Source: JAWXBA01 sp048499805
Lineage (GTDB): Bacteria > Gemmatimonadota > Gemmatimonadetes > Gemmatimonadales > GWC2-71-9
DNA length: 64,000 bases
Reading direction: 5' to 3'
NCBI GenBank assembly: GCA_048499805.1
Contig: JASNZF010000005.1
Coordinates: forward strand, 310,001-374,000
Shown here one piece after another: positions 16,913 through 25,329 of this stretch. The translations under genes were made by a program, and so were the position numbers. Within the stretch, counting starts at the first letter, position 1. Each line of letters opens with the position of its first letter. A model generated the notes under the pieces. The model was given only the letters and a program-made list of their open reading frames with translations, ran no database searches and was not told the origin of the DNA.

Positions 16913-17887
16913 TCACCCGGCCCCCCGGAGCGCGGCGACCGCCACATCCGGAAAGTCCGCAAAGACACCGTCCACGCCCAGGCGCGCGAACTCCTGCAAC
17001 TCGCGGGCCGGATCGGCGCCGTACGAGGGGTGCAGGAATGCCGGTTCGCTTCGGAAGGTCCAGGGGTGCACCAGCAGGCCAGCGGCATGAGCATCCGCCA
17101 CCAGCGCGGTCGCCGGCCCCAGCGATCCGTCCCCCTGCAACGGGACGATCAGGCGCTTGTCCGGACCGATCCCATCGGCATAGGTGGCGACCTGCGCGAG
17201 CCCCTCGGGGCGTGCCATCTCGGCATACCCCGCCGGTATGCCCGCCTCCGTCCAGTCCCAGGGCGCGCCGGTGGCCTCGAGCAGCTGGATCAGGCGGGCC
17301 CCGGTACGCTGCCGCAACCACTGCAGGTTGCCGGTCTCGAACGACTGGATGAACACCGGCGCATCGGGCCGGTCGAGGCCGCGGGAGGCGAGCGCGGCGA
17401 GCAGCGGTTCCTCCAGGGGGAGGCCGATCCCGCGGAAGTAGCTGGGATGCTTGGTCTCGGGATAGACGCCGATGGGACGCCCGACGTCCTGGGAGAGCCG
17501 GGCAGCCAGGTCGAGCACCTGGTCCAGGGTCGGGACGGGAAACTCGCCGTCGTGGTCGTGACTGCGGAACGGCAACCGCTCGCGAGCATGAACCTGCTGC
17601 AGCTCGGCGAGGGTCAGGTCCTCGATGAACCACCCCGACACCTCCCGGCCATCGACCAGGCGGGTGGACCGGCGGTCGGGATACCAGTCGGCCACGTCAG
17701 TGGTGCCGCCGATCTCGTTCTCGTGCCGGGCCACCAGCACGCCATCCCGGGTGCAGACCAGGTCGGGTTCGATGTAGTCGGCCCCCTGGCGCACCGCCAG
17801 GGCGTAGGCCGCGAGGGTGTGCTCGGGGAGGTACCCGCTGGCGCCGCGGTGGGCAATGATGAGCGGGGCAACCGGCGGCTGGGGCAT
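16913..17887 (-). CDS. Glycerophosphodiester phosphodiesterase
   Basis: 324 residues, TIM-barrel GDPD family. The signature starts at once: IAHRGASGYLPEHT (His13, Arg14), then YIEPDLV (Glu40, Asp42) and His55 in ARHENEI. These are the catalytic His pair and metal-binding acids. PETKHPSYF is the later conserved Glu strand. It hydrolyses deacylated phospholipid diesters to glycerol-3-phosphate and an alcohol. The length and the loop with WYPDRR resemble the GlpQ-like periplasmic type, yet I see no convincing signal peptide at this start, so the location is uncertain. No glp transporter is adjacent. Confidence 0.93.
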   Translation of the reverse strand: MPQPPVAPLIIAHRGASGYLPEHTLAAYALAVRQGADYIEPDLVCTRDGVLVARHENEIGGTTDVADWYPDRRSTRLVDGREVSGWFIEDLTLAELQQVHARERLPFRSHDHDGEFPVPTLDQVLDLAARLSQDVGRPIGVYPETKHPSYFRGIGLPLEEPLLAALASRGLDRPDAPVFIQSFETGNLQWLRQRTGARLIQLLEATGAPWDWTEAGIPAGYAEMARPEGLAQVATYADGIGPDKRLIVPLQGDGSLGPATALVADAHAAGLLVHPWTFRSEPAFLHPSYGADPARELQEFARLGVDGVFADFPDVAVAALRGAG

Positions 17888-17905
17888 GGGGAGGGAGAAT
17901 ACGCG

Positions 17906-17948
17906 GAGAGGCCGGCCGCCGGAACCTGCGTCCGGGGGCCGGCCTCTC
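17906..17948 (-). terminator. 12-bp perfect GC hairpin after the TonB receptor gene
   Basis: GAGAGGCCGGCC (17906-17917) pairs exactly with GGCCGGCCTCTC (17937-17948). The 19-base loop can add a CCGG/CCGG inner stem. It starts about 14 bases past the receptor stop. No U-tract follows. Confidence 0.7.
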
Positions 17949-17961
17949 GCGCGGTCGTGGG

Positions 17962-20781
17962 TCAGAAGGTGTAGGAGATCTTGCTGAGCACCGTGCGGCC
18001 CAGGCTGGGCACGCCGACGAAGGTGGCGTACGGGGTGTTCAGCAGGTTCGTGGCGATCAGCGACAGGGTGGCGGTGCGCGCGCCGACCGGGATCCGGTAG
18101 GCAAGCTGGGCATCCAGCACCGAGTAGCTGGCGATCGACCGCGGGGTGACCCCGTCCTGCAGGAACCCGGTGGTGAACACGCCCGAGCTGATCGGGAAGC
18201 CCTTCACGGCGCGGAAGCGGGTCTCACCGCTCAGCCCGCTCGACTCGTCACGGTAGCGGACCGCGACCGACCCCTTCGCCTTGGGGGCGTTGAGGGTGAC
18301 GTCGGCAAACCCGGTGGCCTCGCCTTCGCGGCGCACCTCGTCACGCGTGTAGTAGTCCTTGTTGGTGAGCGACACGGTGCCGGCCAGGGTGAACTTGGGG
18401 GACACCACCACGTCGAGCGCCATGTCGGCCCCGAACAGGTCCACCTCACCAAAGTTGCGGTAGGTCAGGAAGATGTCGGCCCGCTGCGTCGCGGCGGCGT
18501 TGTGGGGCACCACGGTGCCCAGCGGGACGCCCTGGGCGCGACTGGCCGAGGTGGCGCCACTCAGGCCGCCCATGGCGGTGCCGAGCTGGGCAGCGGTCGC
18601 CGGGCCGACCAGCGGGGTCAGGTAGGCGATCGTCTCGAGCGTGTTGAGGAAGACGTTCGGCGACTCCACGATCAAGGGACCGACGAAGTTCCGCTTGTTC
18701 TCGTACCAGAGGTCGATCGCGACCCGCGCCGTGCCCCCGAGGATCCCCTTGTAGCCCAGCTCGAGGGCCCGGGTGATCGTGGGCGCGATCTGGGCGATGT
18801 CGCGGACCGACGTCGCCTCCACGTCGTTGAAGGTCAGCGTGGTCGTGTTGAGCACCCGGAGCTGGGTGCCGACCTGGGCCGGGGTCGGCGCGTTGGCGTT
18901 GAGGAACGCCGCCGTCTGCGCGTTGATGGCCCCGCCCTGCTGCAGCGCGCCCACCGCCACACTCCAGAGCGAGGCGGCGTTGGCCGGGATCAGGCCGAAG
19001 GCGTCGGCGCCCGGAAAGGGGCTCCGCATGCAGAGGTTGTCCACCCCGCCCGGCGCGCAGGACCCGCCCCGGAACACGAAGCCGTCATCGGGCACGCCCA
19101 GGGCCCGGACCGTATAGGGACCCGCCCCGCCCGCGACGATGTCGAGGAAGAGGTTGAGACTGGTGGGGTTGGCGTGGGACCGGTTGAACGTCAGGCGCAG
19201 GCTCTGGTTCTCGCCGGCGCGATAGACAAAGGCCACGCGGGGTGAGACCTGGACATCGGCGACGCGATTGTGCTTGTCGGCCCGGAGGGCAGTGGTGACC
19301 TCCAGCCGGTCCCCGATCGAGGTGACGGAGTGGAGGTAGCCGCCCCACTCCCGCATCGTGTCATCGTCCTCGTAGACACCATTGATGGTGCCGTTGGTCC
19401 GCGAATCGGTCAGGATGTAGTCGGCACCCGCCAGGAAGGTCTGCCGGCTCCCCAGCTGGTAACCCTGCTGGGCCTGCACCGCCCAGAGCCGGGAGCCGTC
19501 AAAGAGCGGCAGGCCGGAACGGAGCAGGAAGGTCTCGCCGGCGTCGGAGAAGTTGCCGAACGCCTGGACGAAGAACTGCTTGTGCGTCATCCGCGCCTGG
19601 GCGTACTGGTAGACCCACCCCTGCGCCTGCCCGGCGCCCAGGCCGGTCAGTTCGATCAGGTTCTTGGCGTTGGCATAGCCGTAGTTCGCCACGATGCTGG
19701 TCTGCAGGTTGGGCCGGTAGTCGGCCCGCACGTCGAAGCTGTAGCGCTCGATCTTGTAGTCGCGGCAGGTGATGCCGCAGCCCTCGGCAGCGGCCCGGGC
19801 CGACTCGCCCAGGTCCACGTGCTGCCAGTCGTCGCCGGTGAAGTACTCGCCCGACAGCTTGTAGCCGAACTTCTCGCCCATCACGCCGGCGTGCCGCCCC
19901 GAGAGCCGGTAGAGGCTCCCGGCGTCATCATAGCGCCGGTAGGCCCGGTTGCCACCGCCGTCCACCTGGCTGACGTACGGAGTGGCGCTGCGGAGGCCGC
20001 CCTCGAGCGCCAGCGTGGTGCCGCGGTAGTCGAGCGGCGACTTGGTGACCATGTTCAGCACGCCACCCGAGGCATAGGGACCATACAGCGCCGCACCCGG
20101 GCCGAGCACCACTTCCATCCGCTCCAGGTCCTCCCCGGTGCCCGGGAAGAACGCCGGCACGTTCACGCGCAGCGACGGCACCGACGCGAACCGGTGGTCG
20201 GTGAGCATCAGCATCGAACCGGAGAAGATGTTGTTGAAGCCGCGCACCACGACATTGCTCTGGACCAGGCCGCCCTGGCTGACGTCCACCCCGGGCACCC
20301 CCTTGAGATGGTCCATGACCGTGATCGCCGGGCGCTCGGCCAGCTCGGTGGCCTGCAGCACCGTGACCGAGGCCGGGGCGTCGATCGCCTTCTCGACCCG
20401 GCGGCTCACCGCCGAGACCTCGACCTCCTGGAGCACGGTGGCCTGGGGTGAGAGGGCAAAATCCATGGTTACAGTTGCGTTGGCCGCCACCTGCACCGCC
20501 TCCCGCACCTCCGGGCCGTATCCGATCAGCGACGTGCGGATCCGGTAGGTACCCGGCGCCACACCGGTGATCCGGTAGGTGCCGGTCGGCGAGGTGACCG
20601 TTCGGGCCGTGGAGAGGTCCATGCCTTCCTGGTAAATGACAATGTTCACCCCGGCGATCCCGCGCGAGGTTCCCGCCTCCGTCACCGTCCCGGAGATCGT
20701 CCCCGTCTGTGCCGCCAGGGGCGCGGCGAGGGTGAGCAGGGAAAGCAGGGAGGCCACCCAAGTCCTGGGTCGTGCACTCAT
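17962..20781 (-). CDS. TonB-dependent outer membrane receptor with carboxypeptidase-regulatory N-domain
   Basis: 939 residues: signal peptide (about 1-25, ending LAAQ), a carboxypeptidase regulatory-like domain (about 27-115: GTISGTVTEAG, GTYRITGVAPGTYRIRTSLIGY), a plug (about 130-260: SVTVLQATELAERPAITVMDHL, VVVRGFNN, LYGPYASGGVLNMVTKSP), then a 22-strand-type barrel ending in a terminal Phe (LSKISYTF). The plug motifs match TonB-dependent receptors. The ligand is unknown; no siderophore, vitamin or glycan genes are adjacent. A GAGG sits 8 bases before the ATG. It is divergent from ftcD. A long GC hairpin follows the stop. Confidence 0.93.
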   Translation of the reverse strand: MSARPRTWVASLLSLLTLAAPLAAQTGTISGTVTEAGTSRGIAGVNIVIYQEGMDLSTARTVTSPTGTYRITGVAPGTYRIRTSLIGYGPEVREAVQVAANATVTMDFALSPQATVLQEVEVSAVSRRVEKAIDAPASVTVLQATELAERPAITVMDHLKGVPGVDVSQGGLVQSNVVVRGFNNIFSGSMLMLTDHRFASVPSLRVNVPAFFPGTGEDLERMEVVLGPGAALYGPYASGGVLNMVTKSPLDYRGTTLALEGGLRSATPYVSQVDGGGNRAYRRYDDAGSLYRLSGRHAGVMGEKFGYKLSGEYFTGDDWQHVDLGESARAAAEGCGITCRDYKIERYSFDVRADYRPNLQTSIVANYGYANAKNLIELTGLGAGQAQGWVYQYAQARMTHKQFFVQAFGNFSDAGETFLLRSGLPLFDGSRLWAVQAQQGYQLGSRQTFLAGADYILTDSRTNGTINGVYEDDDTMREWGGYLHSVTSIGDRLEVTTALRADKHNRVADVQVSPRVAFVYRAGENQSLRLTFNRSHANPTSLNLFLDIVAGGAGPYTVRALGVPDDGFVFRGGSCAPGGVDNLCMRSPFPGADAFGLIPANAASLWSVAVGALQQGGAINAQTAAFLNANAPTPAQVGTQLRVLNTTTLTFNDVEATSVRDIAQIAPTITRALELGYKGILGGTARVAIDLWYENKRNFVGPLIVESPNVFLNTLETIAYLTPLVGPATAAQLGTAMGGLSGATSASRAQGVPLGTVVPHNAAATQRADIFLTYRNFGEVDLFGADMALDVVVSPKFTLAGTVSLTNKDYYTRDEVRREGEATGFADVTLNAPKAKGSVAVRYRDESSGLSGETRFRAVKGFPISSGVFTTGFLQDGVTPRSIASYSVLDAQLAYRIPVGARTATLSLIATNLLNTPYATFVGVPSLGRTVLSKISYTF

Positions 20782-21005
20782 GCGATGTACCTCGATGGGA
20801 TGTGGCTAGGCTGGATCGGCCGGACCATCACCGACTTCCAGTGGGAATCAATCGGTCGGAATTCTTCACGATTCGGCTCCATGTAATAGGCGATCCGGAT
20901 CGATTTGTGTCAAGAGACGCCCGGGCACGATCGGGCTATATTGCGCACCGTCCCGCCGGGCACATCCGGGGGGAAGTGCCCGGCCCCCCTCGACTCCGCC
21001 CCAGG
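20782..21005. other. Divergent spacer between the TonB receptor and ftcD
   Basis: 224 bases, less GC-rich around 20840-20945. It should hold promoters for both genes. The only element I can point to is the TATATT at 20937, listed separately. No riboswitch-like fold was recognised by eye. Confidence 0.4.
20937..20942 (+). promoter_or_regulatory. Candidate -10-like TATATT ahead of ftcD
   Basis: TATATT, 64 bases before the ATG at 21006, within ATATTGCGCAC. A nearly identical ATATTGCACAC occurs 76 bases before the gene at 23680. No convincing -35 box is at 16-18 bases. Weak call. Confidence 0.3.
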
Positions 21006-22697
21006 ATGGCCATGCCCCCGCTGATCGAAGCCGTACCCAATTTCTCCGAAGGCCGTGATCCCGAGATCATCCGCCAGATCGTGGCACGGATCGCCGCCGT
21101 CGAGGGAGTGACCGTGCTCAACGTGGATCCCGGCAAGGCCACCAACCGGACCGTGGTCACGTTCGTCGGCGCCCCGGCCGCGGTGGCGGAGGGCGCGTTC
21201 CAGGGGATCCGCGCCGCGTCCGAGCTGATCGACATGCGCCGGCACACCGGCGAGCACCCCCGGATGGGGGCGACCGATGTCTGCCCCCTGATCCCGATTT
21301 CGGACATCTCGATGGAGCAGTGCGCCGAGATCGCCCGCCAGCTGGGCGATCGGGTGGGCCGGGAGCTCGATATACCCGTCTACCTGTACGAGGCGGCCCA
21401 GCCCAACCCGCGCCGCCGCAACCTGGCCCAGATCCGGGCTGGGGAATACGAGGGGTTCGCCCGAAAGATCCAGGACCCCGCCTGGGCCCCTGATTTCGGC
21501 CCCGCGGTCCTCCCCCCGAAGCACGGTGCCACCGTGATCGGGGCCCGGGACTTCCTCGTGGCCTTCAACGTCAACCTCAACACCACCTCCACCCGCCGGG
21601 CCAACGCCATCGCCTTCGACGTTCGCGAGGCCGGCCGCCCCAAGCGGTCGGGCCACCCGCTGACCGGTCCGATCGAGCGCGACGCGGCCGGCGAACCGAT
21701 CACGATCCCCGGTTCCCTCAAGGCGGTCAAGGCGATCGGCTGGTTCATCGAGGAATACGGCATCGCCCAGGTGTCGATGAACCTGGTCGACCTGTCGGTG
21801 ACCCCGATTCACGTGGCGTTCGACGAGGTGGTGGCCAAGGCCGCCGCGCGCGGGGTGCGGGTCACCGGGTCGGAGCTGGTGGGGCTGGTTCCGCTGGCCG
21901 CGATGCTGGAAGCGGGCCGGCACTACCTCCGGCTGCAGCAGCGGAGTGTCGGGGTCAGCGATGCGGAGCTGGTCCGGATCGCGATCCGCTCGATGGGGCT
22001 CGACGAGCTGTCGCCGTTCGACCCCCGGGAGCGGATCATCGAGTACCAGCTCGGCCTCGGTCAGCCGGGCCCGCTGGTGGCCCAGTCGGTGCAGGCGTTC
22101 GTCGACGTCACCGCCTCCGAAAGCGTGGCGCCCGGGGGCGGGTCGGTGGCTGCATTGGTCGGCGCCCTGGGTGCCGCGCTCGGCACCATGGTGGCCAACC
22201 TCTCCGCCCACAAGCGGGGCTGGGACGCGCGCTGGGAGGAGTTCTCCGCGGCGGCGGAAGAAGGCCGCCGGGCCACAACAACCCTGCTGGCGCTGGTGGA
22301 CGAGGACACCCGGGCCTTCAACGCGGTCATGGCGGCGCTGGGCATGCCAAAGGCCACCGAGGCCGAGCGGGCCACCCGCAAGGCCGCGCTGGAGGCCGCC
22401 AACCTCGAGGCCGCCCGGGTTCCCCTCCGGGTTGCCGAGGCGGCCTGCGGGGCCATGCCGTTCATCCGCACCATGGCCGAGACCGGCAACCCGGCCTCGG
22501 CCTCGGACGCCGCGGTCGGCGGACTCTGCGCCCGCACCGCCGTGCTCGGCGCCTGCCTCAATGTCCGGACCAACCTGCCGGGAATCGCGGGAGCGGAAGA
22601 TCGCGCAGCCCTCGAGGCGGCCGCCACCCGGCTGGAAGCCGAGGCGGTGGTGCTCGAGGCGGAGATCATGGCGATCGCCCGCGGCAAGATCGGCTGA
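21006..22697 (+). CDS. ftcD: Bifunctional glutamate formimidoyltransferase / formimidoyltetrahydrofolate cyclodeaminase
   Basis: 563 residues, starting at an ATG at 21006 (21012 is also possible); the upstream extension is spurious. Residues 1-330 are the formiminotransferase (LIEAVPNFSEGRD, NRTVVTFVG, HTGEHPRMGATDVCPLIP, FNVNL), where His in GEHPRMGA is catalytic. From about 350 the helical cyclodeaminase domain follows (VTASESVAPGGGSVAALVGALGAALGTMVANLS). Together they move the formimino group from formiminoglutamate to tetrahydrofolate and deaminate it to methenyl-THF, the last steps of histidine breakdown in the FtcD route. No other hut genes are in the window. It converges with the LOG gene with one base between stops. 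Confidence 0.95.
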   Translation: MAMPPLIEAVPNFSEGRDPEIIRQIVARIAAVEGVTVLNVDPGKATNRTVVTFVGAPAAVAEGAFQGIRAASELIDMRRHTGEHPRMGATDVCPLIPISDISMEQCAEIARQLGDRVGRELDIPVYLYEAAQPNPRRRNLAQIRAGEYEGFARKIQDPAWAPDFGPAVLPPKHGATVIGARDFLVAFNVNLNTTSTRRANAIAFDVREAGRPKRSGHPLTGPIERDAAGEPITIPGSLKAVKAIGWFIEEYGIAQVSMNLVDLSVTPIHVAFDEVVAKAAARGVRVTGSELVGLVPLAAMLEAGRHYLRLQQRSVGVSDAELVRIAIRSMGLDELSPFDPRERIIEYQLGLGQPGPLVAQSVQAFVDVTASESVAPGGGSVAALVGALGAALGTMVANLSAHKRGWDARWEEFSAAAEEGRRATTTLLALVDEDTRAFNAVMAALGMPKATEAERATRKAALEAANLEAARVPLRVAEAACGAMPFIRTMAETGNPASASDAAVGGLCARTAVLGACLNVRTNLPGIAGAEDRAALEAAATRLEAEAVVLEAEIMAIARGKIG

Positions 22698-22698
22698 G

Positions 22699-23496
22699 TC
22701 AGCCCTCGCGGAGGAGGCGGCTCGGCCGGGGGGCACGCACCCCGTTCGCCTCGAGCCCGCTGAACACTGCCGCCATGGCGACCTCGGGATCATCGGTCAC
22801 CGTCAGCAGGTCCAGGTCGCCGGGGCTGATCGTCCCCTCGCGTCCGAGGGTGTCCCGGAGGAAGTCCAGCAGCGGCTGCCAGTAGGCGGTGCCCATCAGC
22901 ACGATGGGAAACGAGGCGATCTTGCCGGTCTGGACCAGGGTGACCGCCTCGAAGAGCTCGTCCATGGTGCCAAATCCGCCCGGCAGGACCAGGAACGCCG
23001 AGCTGTACTTGACCAGCATCACCTTGCGGACGAAGAAATACCGGAAGTCCACGAACTGGTCGAGGTAGGGATTGGGCGCCTGCTCGTGCGGCAGCTGGAT
23101 GTTGCAGCCGATCGAGAGCCCCCCCGCCTCCTTGGCCCCCCGATTGGCCCCCTCCATCACGCCGGGCCCCCCACCCGTCATCGTGACCAGCCCGGCCTGG
23201 GCAATCTCGCGGCCCATGCGCCGGGCCAGCAGGTACGACGGGTGGTCCTCCCCGAACCGGGCGCTCCCGAAGACCGTCACGCACGGCCCCAGGAAGTGCA
23301 GCTTCCGGAACCCCCGAATGAACTCGGCCCCGATCCGGAGCACCCGGCGCGCCTCCGAGAGCCGGCTACGCGGGCCGGAGAGGAAGGTGACGACATCCTC
23401 GTCGCCGGGGGCGTACGGCCAGGGCCCCGGGTCCGGGGCCTGGGCAGGGGTCGGGGCATGGGGATCGGGCGGGCTGACGGTCGGATCGGCAGTCAT
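22699..23496 (-). CDS. LOG-family phosphoribohydrolase (TIGR00730-type Rossmann protein)
   Basis: 265 residues from an ATG at 23496; the longer reading adds no conserved sequence. The first 35 residues are Pro-rich and disordered. The Rossmann core holds VTVFGSARFG, then MTGGGPGVMEGANRGA (phosphate-binding, with the Arg/Glu pair) and VLPGGFGTMDELFEAVTLVQ, the PGGxGTxxE motif. These define LOG proteins, often misnamed lysine decarboxylases. They cleave nucleoside 5'-monophosphates such as cytokinin riboside phosphate or AMP to base and ribose 5-phosphate. The extra N-terminal helix region (RRVLRIGAEFIRGFRKLHFLGPC) is usual in the longer bacterial subgroup. Confidence 0.92.
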   Translation of the reverse strand: MTADPTVSPPDPHAPTPAQAPDPGPWPYAPGDEDVVTFLSGPRSRLSEARRVLRIGAEFIRGFRKLHFLGPCVTVFGSARFGEDHPSYLLARRMGREIAQAGLVTMTGGGPGVMEGANRGAKEAGGLSIGCNIQLPHEQAPNPYLDQFVDFRYFFVRKVMLVKYSSAFLVLPGGFGTMDELFEAVTLVQTGKIASFPIVLMGTAYWQPLLDFLRDTLGREGTISPGDLDLLTVTDDPEVAMAAVFSGLEANGVRAPRPSRLLREG

Positions 23497-23600
23497 CCCG
23501 GGAAGATACCCAGGTCGGCGGGCGGGGTGTGTGGCCTGAAACGCCTGAAACGTCCCCAGCCAGCATACCCGCGTCCAATTGTGCGGGTCGAGCCACACGG

Positions 23601-23614
23601 GCAATATTGCACAC
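23601..23614 (+). promoter_or_regulatory. Palindromic GCAATATTGC element upstream of the coiled-coil lipoprotein gene
   Basis: GCAATATTGC is a perfect 10-base palindrome followed by ACAC, 66 bases before the ATG at 23680, in otherwise GC-rich sequence. The right half matches ATATTGCGCAC before ftcD. It could be a -10 region or a protein-binding site. Weak call. Confidence 0.3.
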
Positions 23615-23679
23615 GCTGGTCACCACGCGGGACGCCTGTCCCGACCTGTGGTTCCGGCTCATCAGACGAGGGAATGACC

Positions 23680-24603
23680 ATGAACATTCGCGCCGCAGTC
23701 GCTGGACTCCTGCTGCTATCCGCCTGCACCCAGAGTCCGGATGGAGTGGCTCGGATCCCCGCAGACTCGGCCGGGGTGTTTCGGGCCCAGGTGGAGGAAC
23801 TGCGCCTGGTCTCCGCCACCAAGGACAGCCTCTACAACGACCTGGCGGCCACGACCAGCCTGATCGCGGAGATCAACACCGAACTGGCGACGGTGCGGAC
23901 CCAGAGCCAGAACATGAGCGCGGTGGTCTCCCCGGAATCGCCGCTGTCGGCCTCGAGCGAGCGGGCCGCGGTCCTGTCGCGGGTGCGCGAGCTGACCCAG
24001 CGGGTGCGCCAGAGCGAGTCCAACCTGCGGGCCACCCGGCAGCGGCTGACCGCGCTGACCCAGGACTCCGAGTCGATGCGGACCCAGCTGGCGGTGTTCG
24101 AGACCACGATCGCCGACCTCAACCAGATGCTCGAGGGGCAGAAGGCCACCATCGCCGGCCTCGAGTCCGAGCTCGGCGCCCTCCGCGCGGCCAACGTCCA
24201 GCTCGCCTCCGAAAAGGAGGCGCTCACCGACACCGTCGCCGACCTGACGATCCGCGACAACACCGTGTACTACGTCGTCGGTACCCGGCAGGAGCTCAAG
24301 GAGCAGGGAATCATCCAGGAGACCGGGGGCGGCCGGTGGCTGATCTTCACCCGTACCGGCGAGACCCTGATCCCCTCGCCCAACCTGACCCCGGATGGCT
24401 TCGTCGAGGCGGACAAGCGGATGATCACCGAGATCCCGCTGCCCAATCCGGACAAGACCTACGAAATCGTGTCCGCCCAGAACCTGGACTACATCGACGC
24501 CAGCGCCCTCCAGAAGGGCCGGAAGATCCGTGGGCACCTGCGGATCAACTCTCCCGAGCAGTTCTGGGCCCCGTCGAAGTACCTGATCGTCGTGCAGAAC
24601 TAG
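23680..24603 (+). CDS. Coiled-coil lipoprotein of unknown function
   Basis: 307 residues. I chose the ATG at 23680 because GAGG lies 8 bases upstream; the ATG two codons earlier sits almost on the ribosome site. The signal peptide has lipobox LSAC (LLLLSACTQ). Residues about 30-190 are a long heptad-patterned coiled coil (LAATTSLIAEINTELATV, RVRELTQRVRQSESNLRATR, TIADLNQMLEGQKATIAGLE). A conserved-looking C-terminal globular part begins with NTVYYVVGTRQELKEQGII and contains RGHLRINSPEQFW. I do not recognise a named family, although the TRQELxxxGII stretch looks like an envelope lipoprotein seen in Bacteroidetes-like genomes. It probably spans or spaces the periplasm. Confidence 0.85.
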   Translation: MNIRAAVAGLLLLSACTQSPDGVARIPADSAGVFRAQVEELRLVSATKDSLYNDLAATTSLIAEINTELATVRTQSQNMSAVVSPESPLSASSERAAVLSRVRELTQRVRQSESNLRATRQRLTALTQDSESMRTQLAVFETTIADLNQMLEGQKATIAGLESELGALRAANVQLASEKEALTDTVADLTIRDNTVYYVVGTRQELKEQGIIQETGGGRWLIFTRTGETLIPSPNLTPDGFVEADKRMITEIPLPNPDKTYEIVSAQNLDYIDASALQKGRKIRGHLRINSPEQFWAPSKYLIVVQN

Positions 24604-24622
24604 CCCGACACCCGGTCCGAAA

Positions 24623-24658
24623 CACGCGGGGGCGCGCCAACCGGCGCGCCCCCGCGTG
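24623..24658. terminator. 16-bp perfect hairpin, bidirectional terminator
   Basis: CACGCGGGGGCGCGCC, loop AACC, GGCGCGCCCCCGCGTG. The stem is perfect over 16 bp and lies between two convergent stop codons (24603 and 24684), so it can serve both strands. It has no U-tract on either side. Confidence 0.75.
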
Positions 24659-24683
24659 CGTTCCCGGACCTGGGTGGCCGGCC

Positions 24684-25241
24684 CTACATCTCCTTGATCT
24701 CGACCGACCCGAGGAGGACGTTGCCGGTGACCCGGAGGGTCAGCCCGTTCGGCGGGACGAAGCTCTTCCGCTTCTTCTTGTGCTCGTTGCTGCCCAGGAT
24801 GGCGTCGACCTCGTTCTGCACCGTGGTTCCGATGGGCACGATGATGACCAGGCTGCCGACCGAGACCGAGACGTGGATGTCGATCACGTCGTCCGGGAGG
24901 ATGGCATCGCGGAAGTCGAGGTGCATCTCGCCGAAGAGGCTCAGCACCTCGAGCTGGTAGGGCACCACCCAGTTGCCCTCGCGCCGGGTGGAGGTGAGCA
25001 CCGCCGAGACCCGGAGCTGCTGGGAGAACGGCACCATCGGCGCCTCGGGCTCGTAGGCCGCCACCCCGTATCCCGGGGTCTCCTCCCGCAGGTCGGCCAC
25101 CACGGCCAGGACCCCGGCGTCGCTGGAGGCCGCCTGCACCGCCGCCAGCCGCTCCTCGAACAACAGGTCGGAGATCCGCCCCTCGGCCTGGGCCGCGCAG
25201 AGCAGTTCCACCGCCTCCCGGCGGACCACGGATAGCGACAT
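24684..25241 (-). CDS. DUF1707 plus LiaF-like C-terminal domain protein
   Basis: 185 residues. The N-terminus matches the DUF1707/SHOCT-like pattern (VVRREAVELLCAAQAEGRISDLLFEERL). A linker follows. Residues about 75-185 resemble the beta-helical C-terminal domain of LiaF/cell wall-active antibiotic response proteins (AVLTSTRREGNWVVPYQLEVLSLFGEMHLDFRDA, VSVGSLVIIVPIGTTV, LRVTGNVLLGSVEI). There are no membrane helices, so it may be cytoplasmic or peripheral. Related domains regulate envelope-stress two-component systems in Firmicutes, but no such kinase is nearby here. It follows the M28 gene by 88 bases on the same strand. Confidence 0.82.
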   Translation of the reverse strand: MSLSVVRREAVELLCAAQAEGRISDLLFEERLAAVQAASSDAGVLAVVADLREETPGYGVAAYEPEAPMVPFSQQLRVSAVLTSTRREGNWVVPYQLEVLSLFGEMHLDFRDAILPDDVIDIHVSVSVGSLVIIVPIGTTVQNEVDAILGSNEHKKKRKSFVPPNGLTLRVTGNVLLGSVEIKEM

Positions 25242-25329
25242 CGGTCAAATCTCGGGGCAGGGGCCCGTGTCGGGCAAGCGCAGCGGGGCCGCGGGGTCCG
25301 GGAGCGGCCCAGCACGGCCCCGTGGGATC

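Noticed and set aside
20782..21005. Riboswitch (for example folate-type) ahead of ftcD
   Set aside because: No paired elements or conserved core that I could recognise; the region looks like an ordinary promoter spacer.
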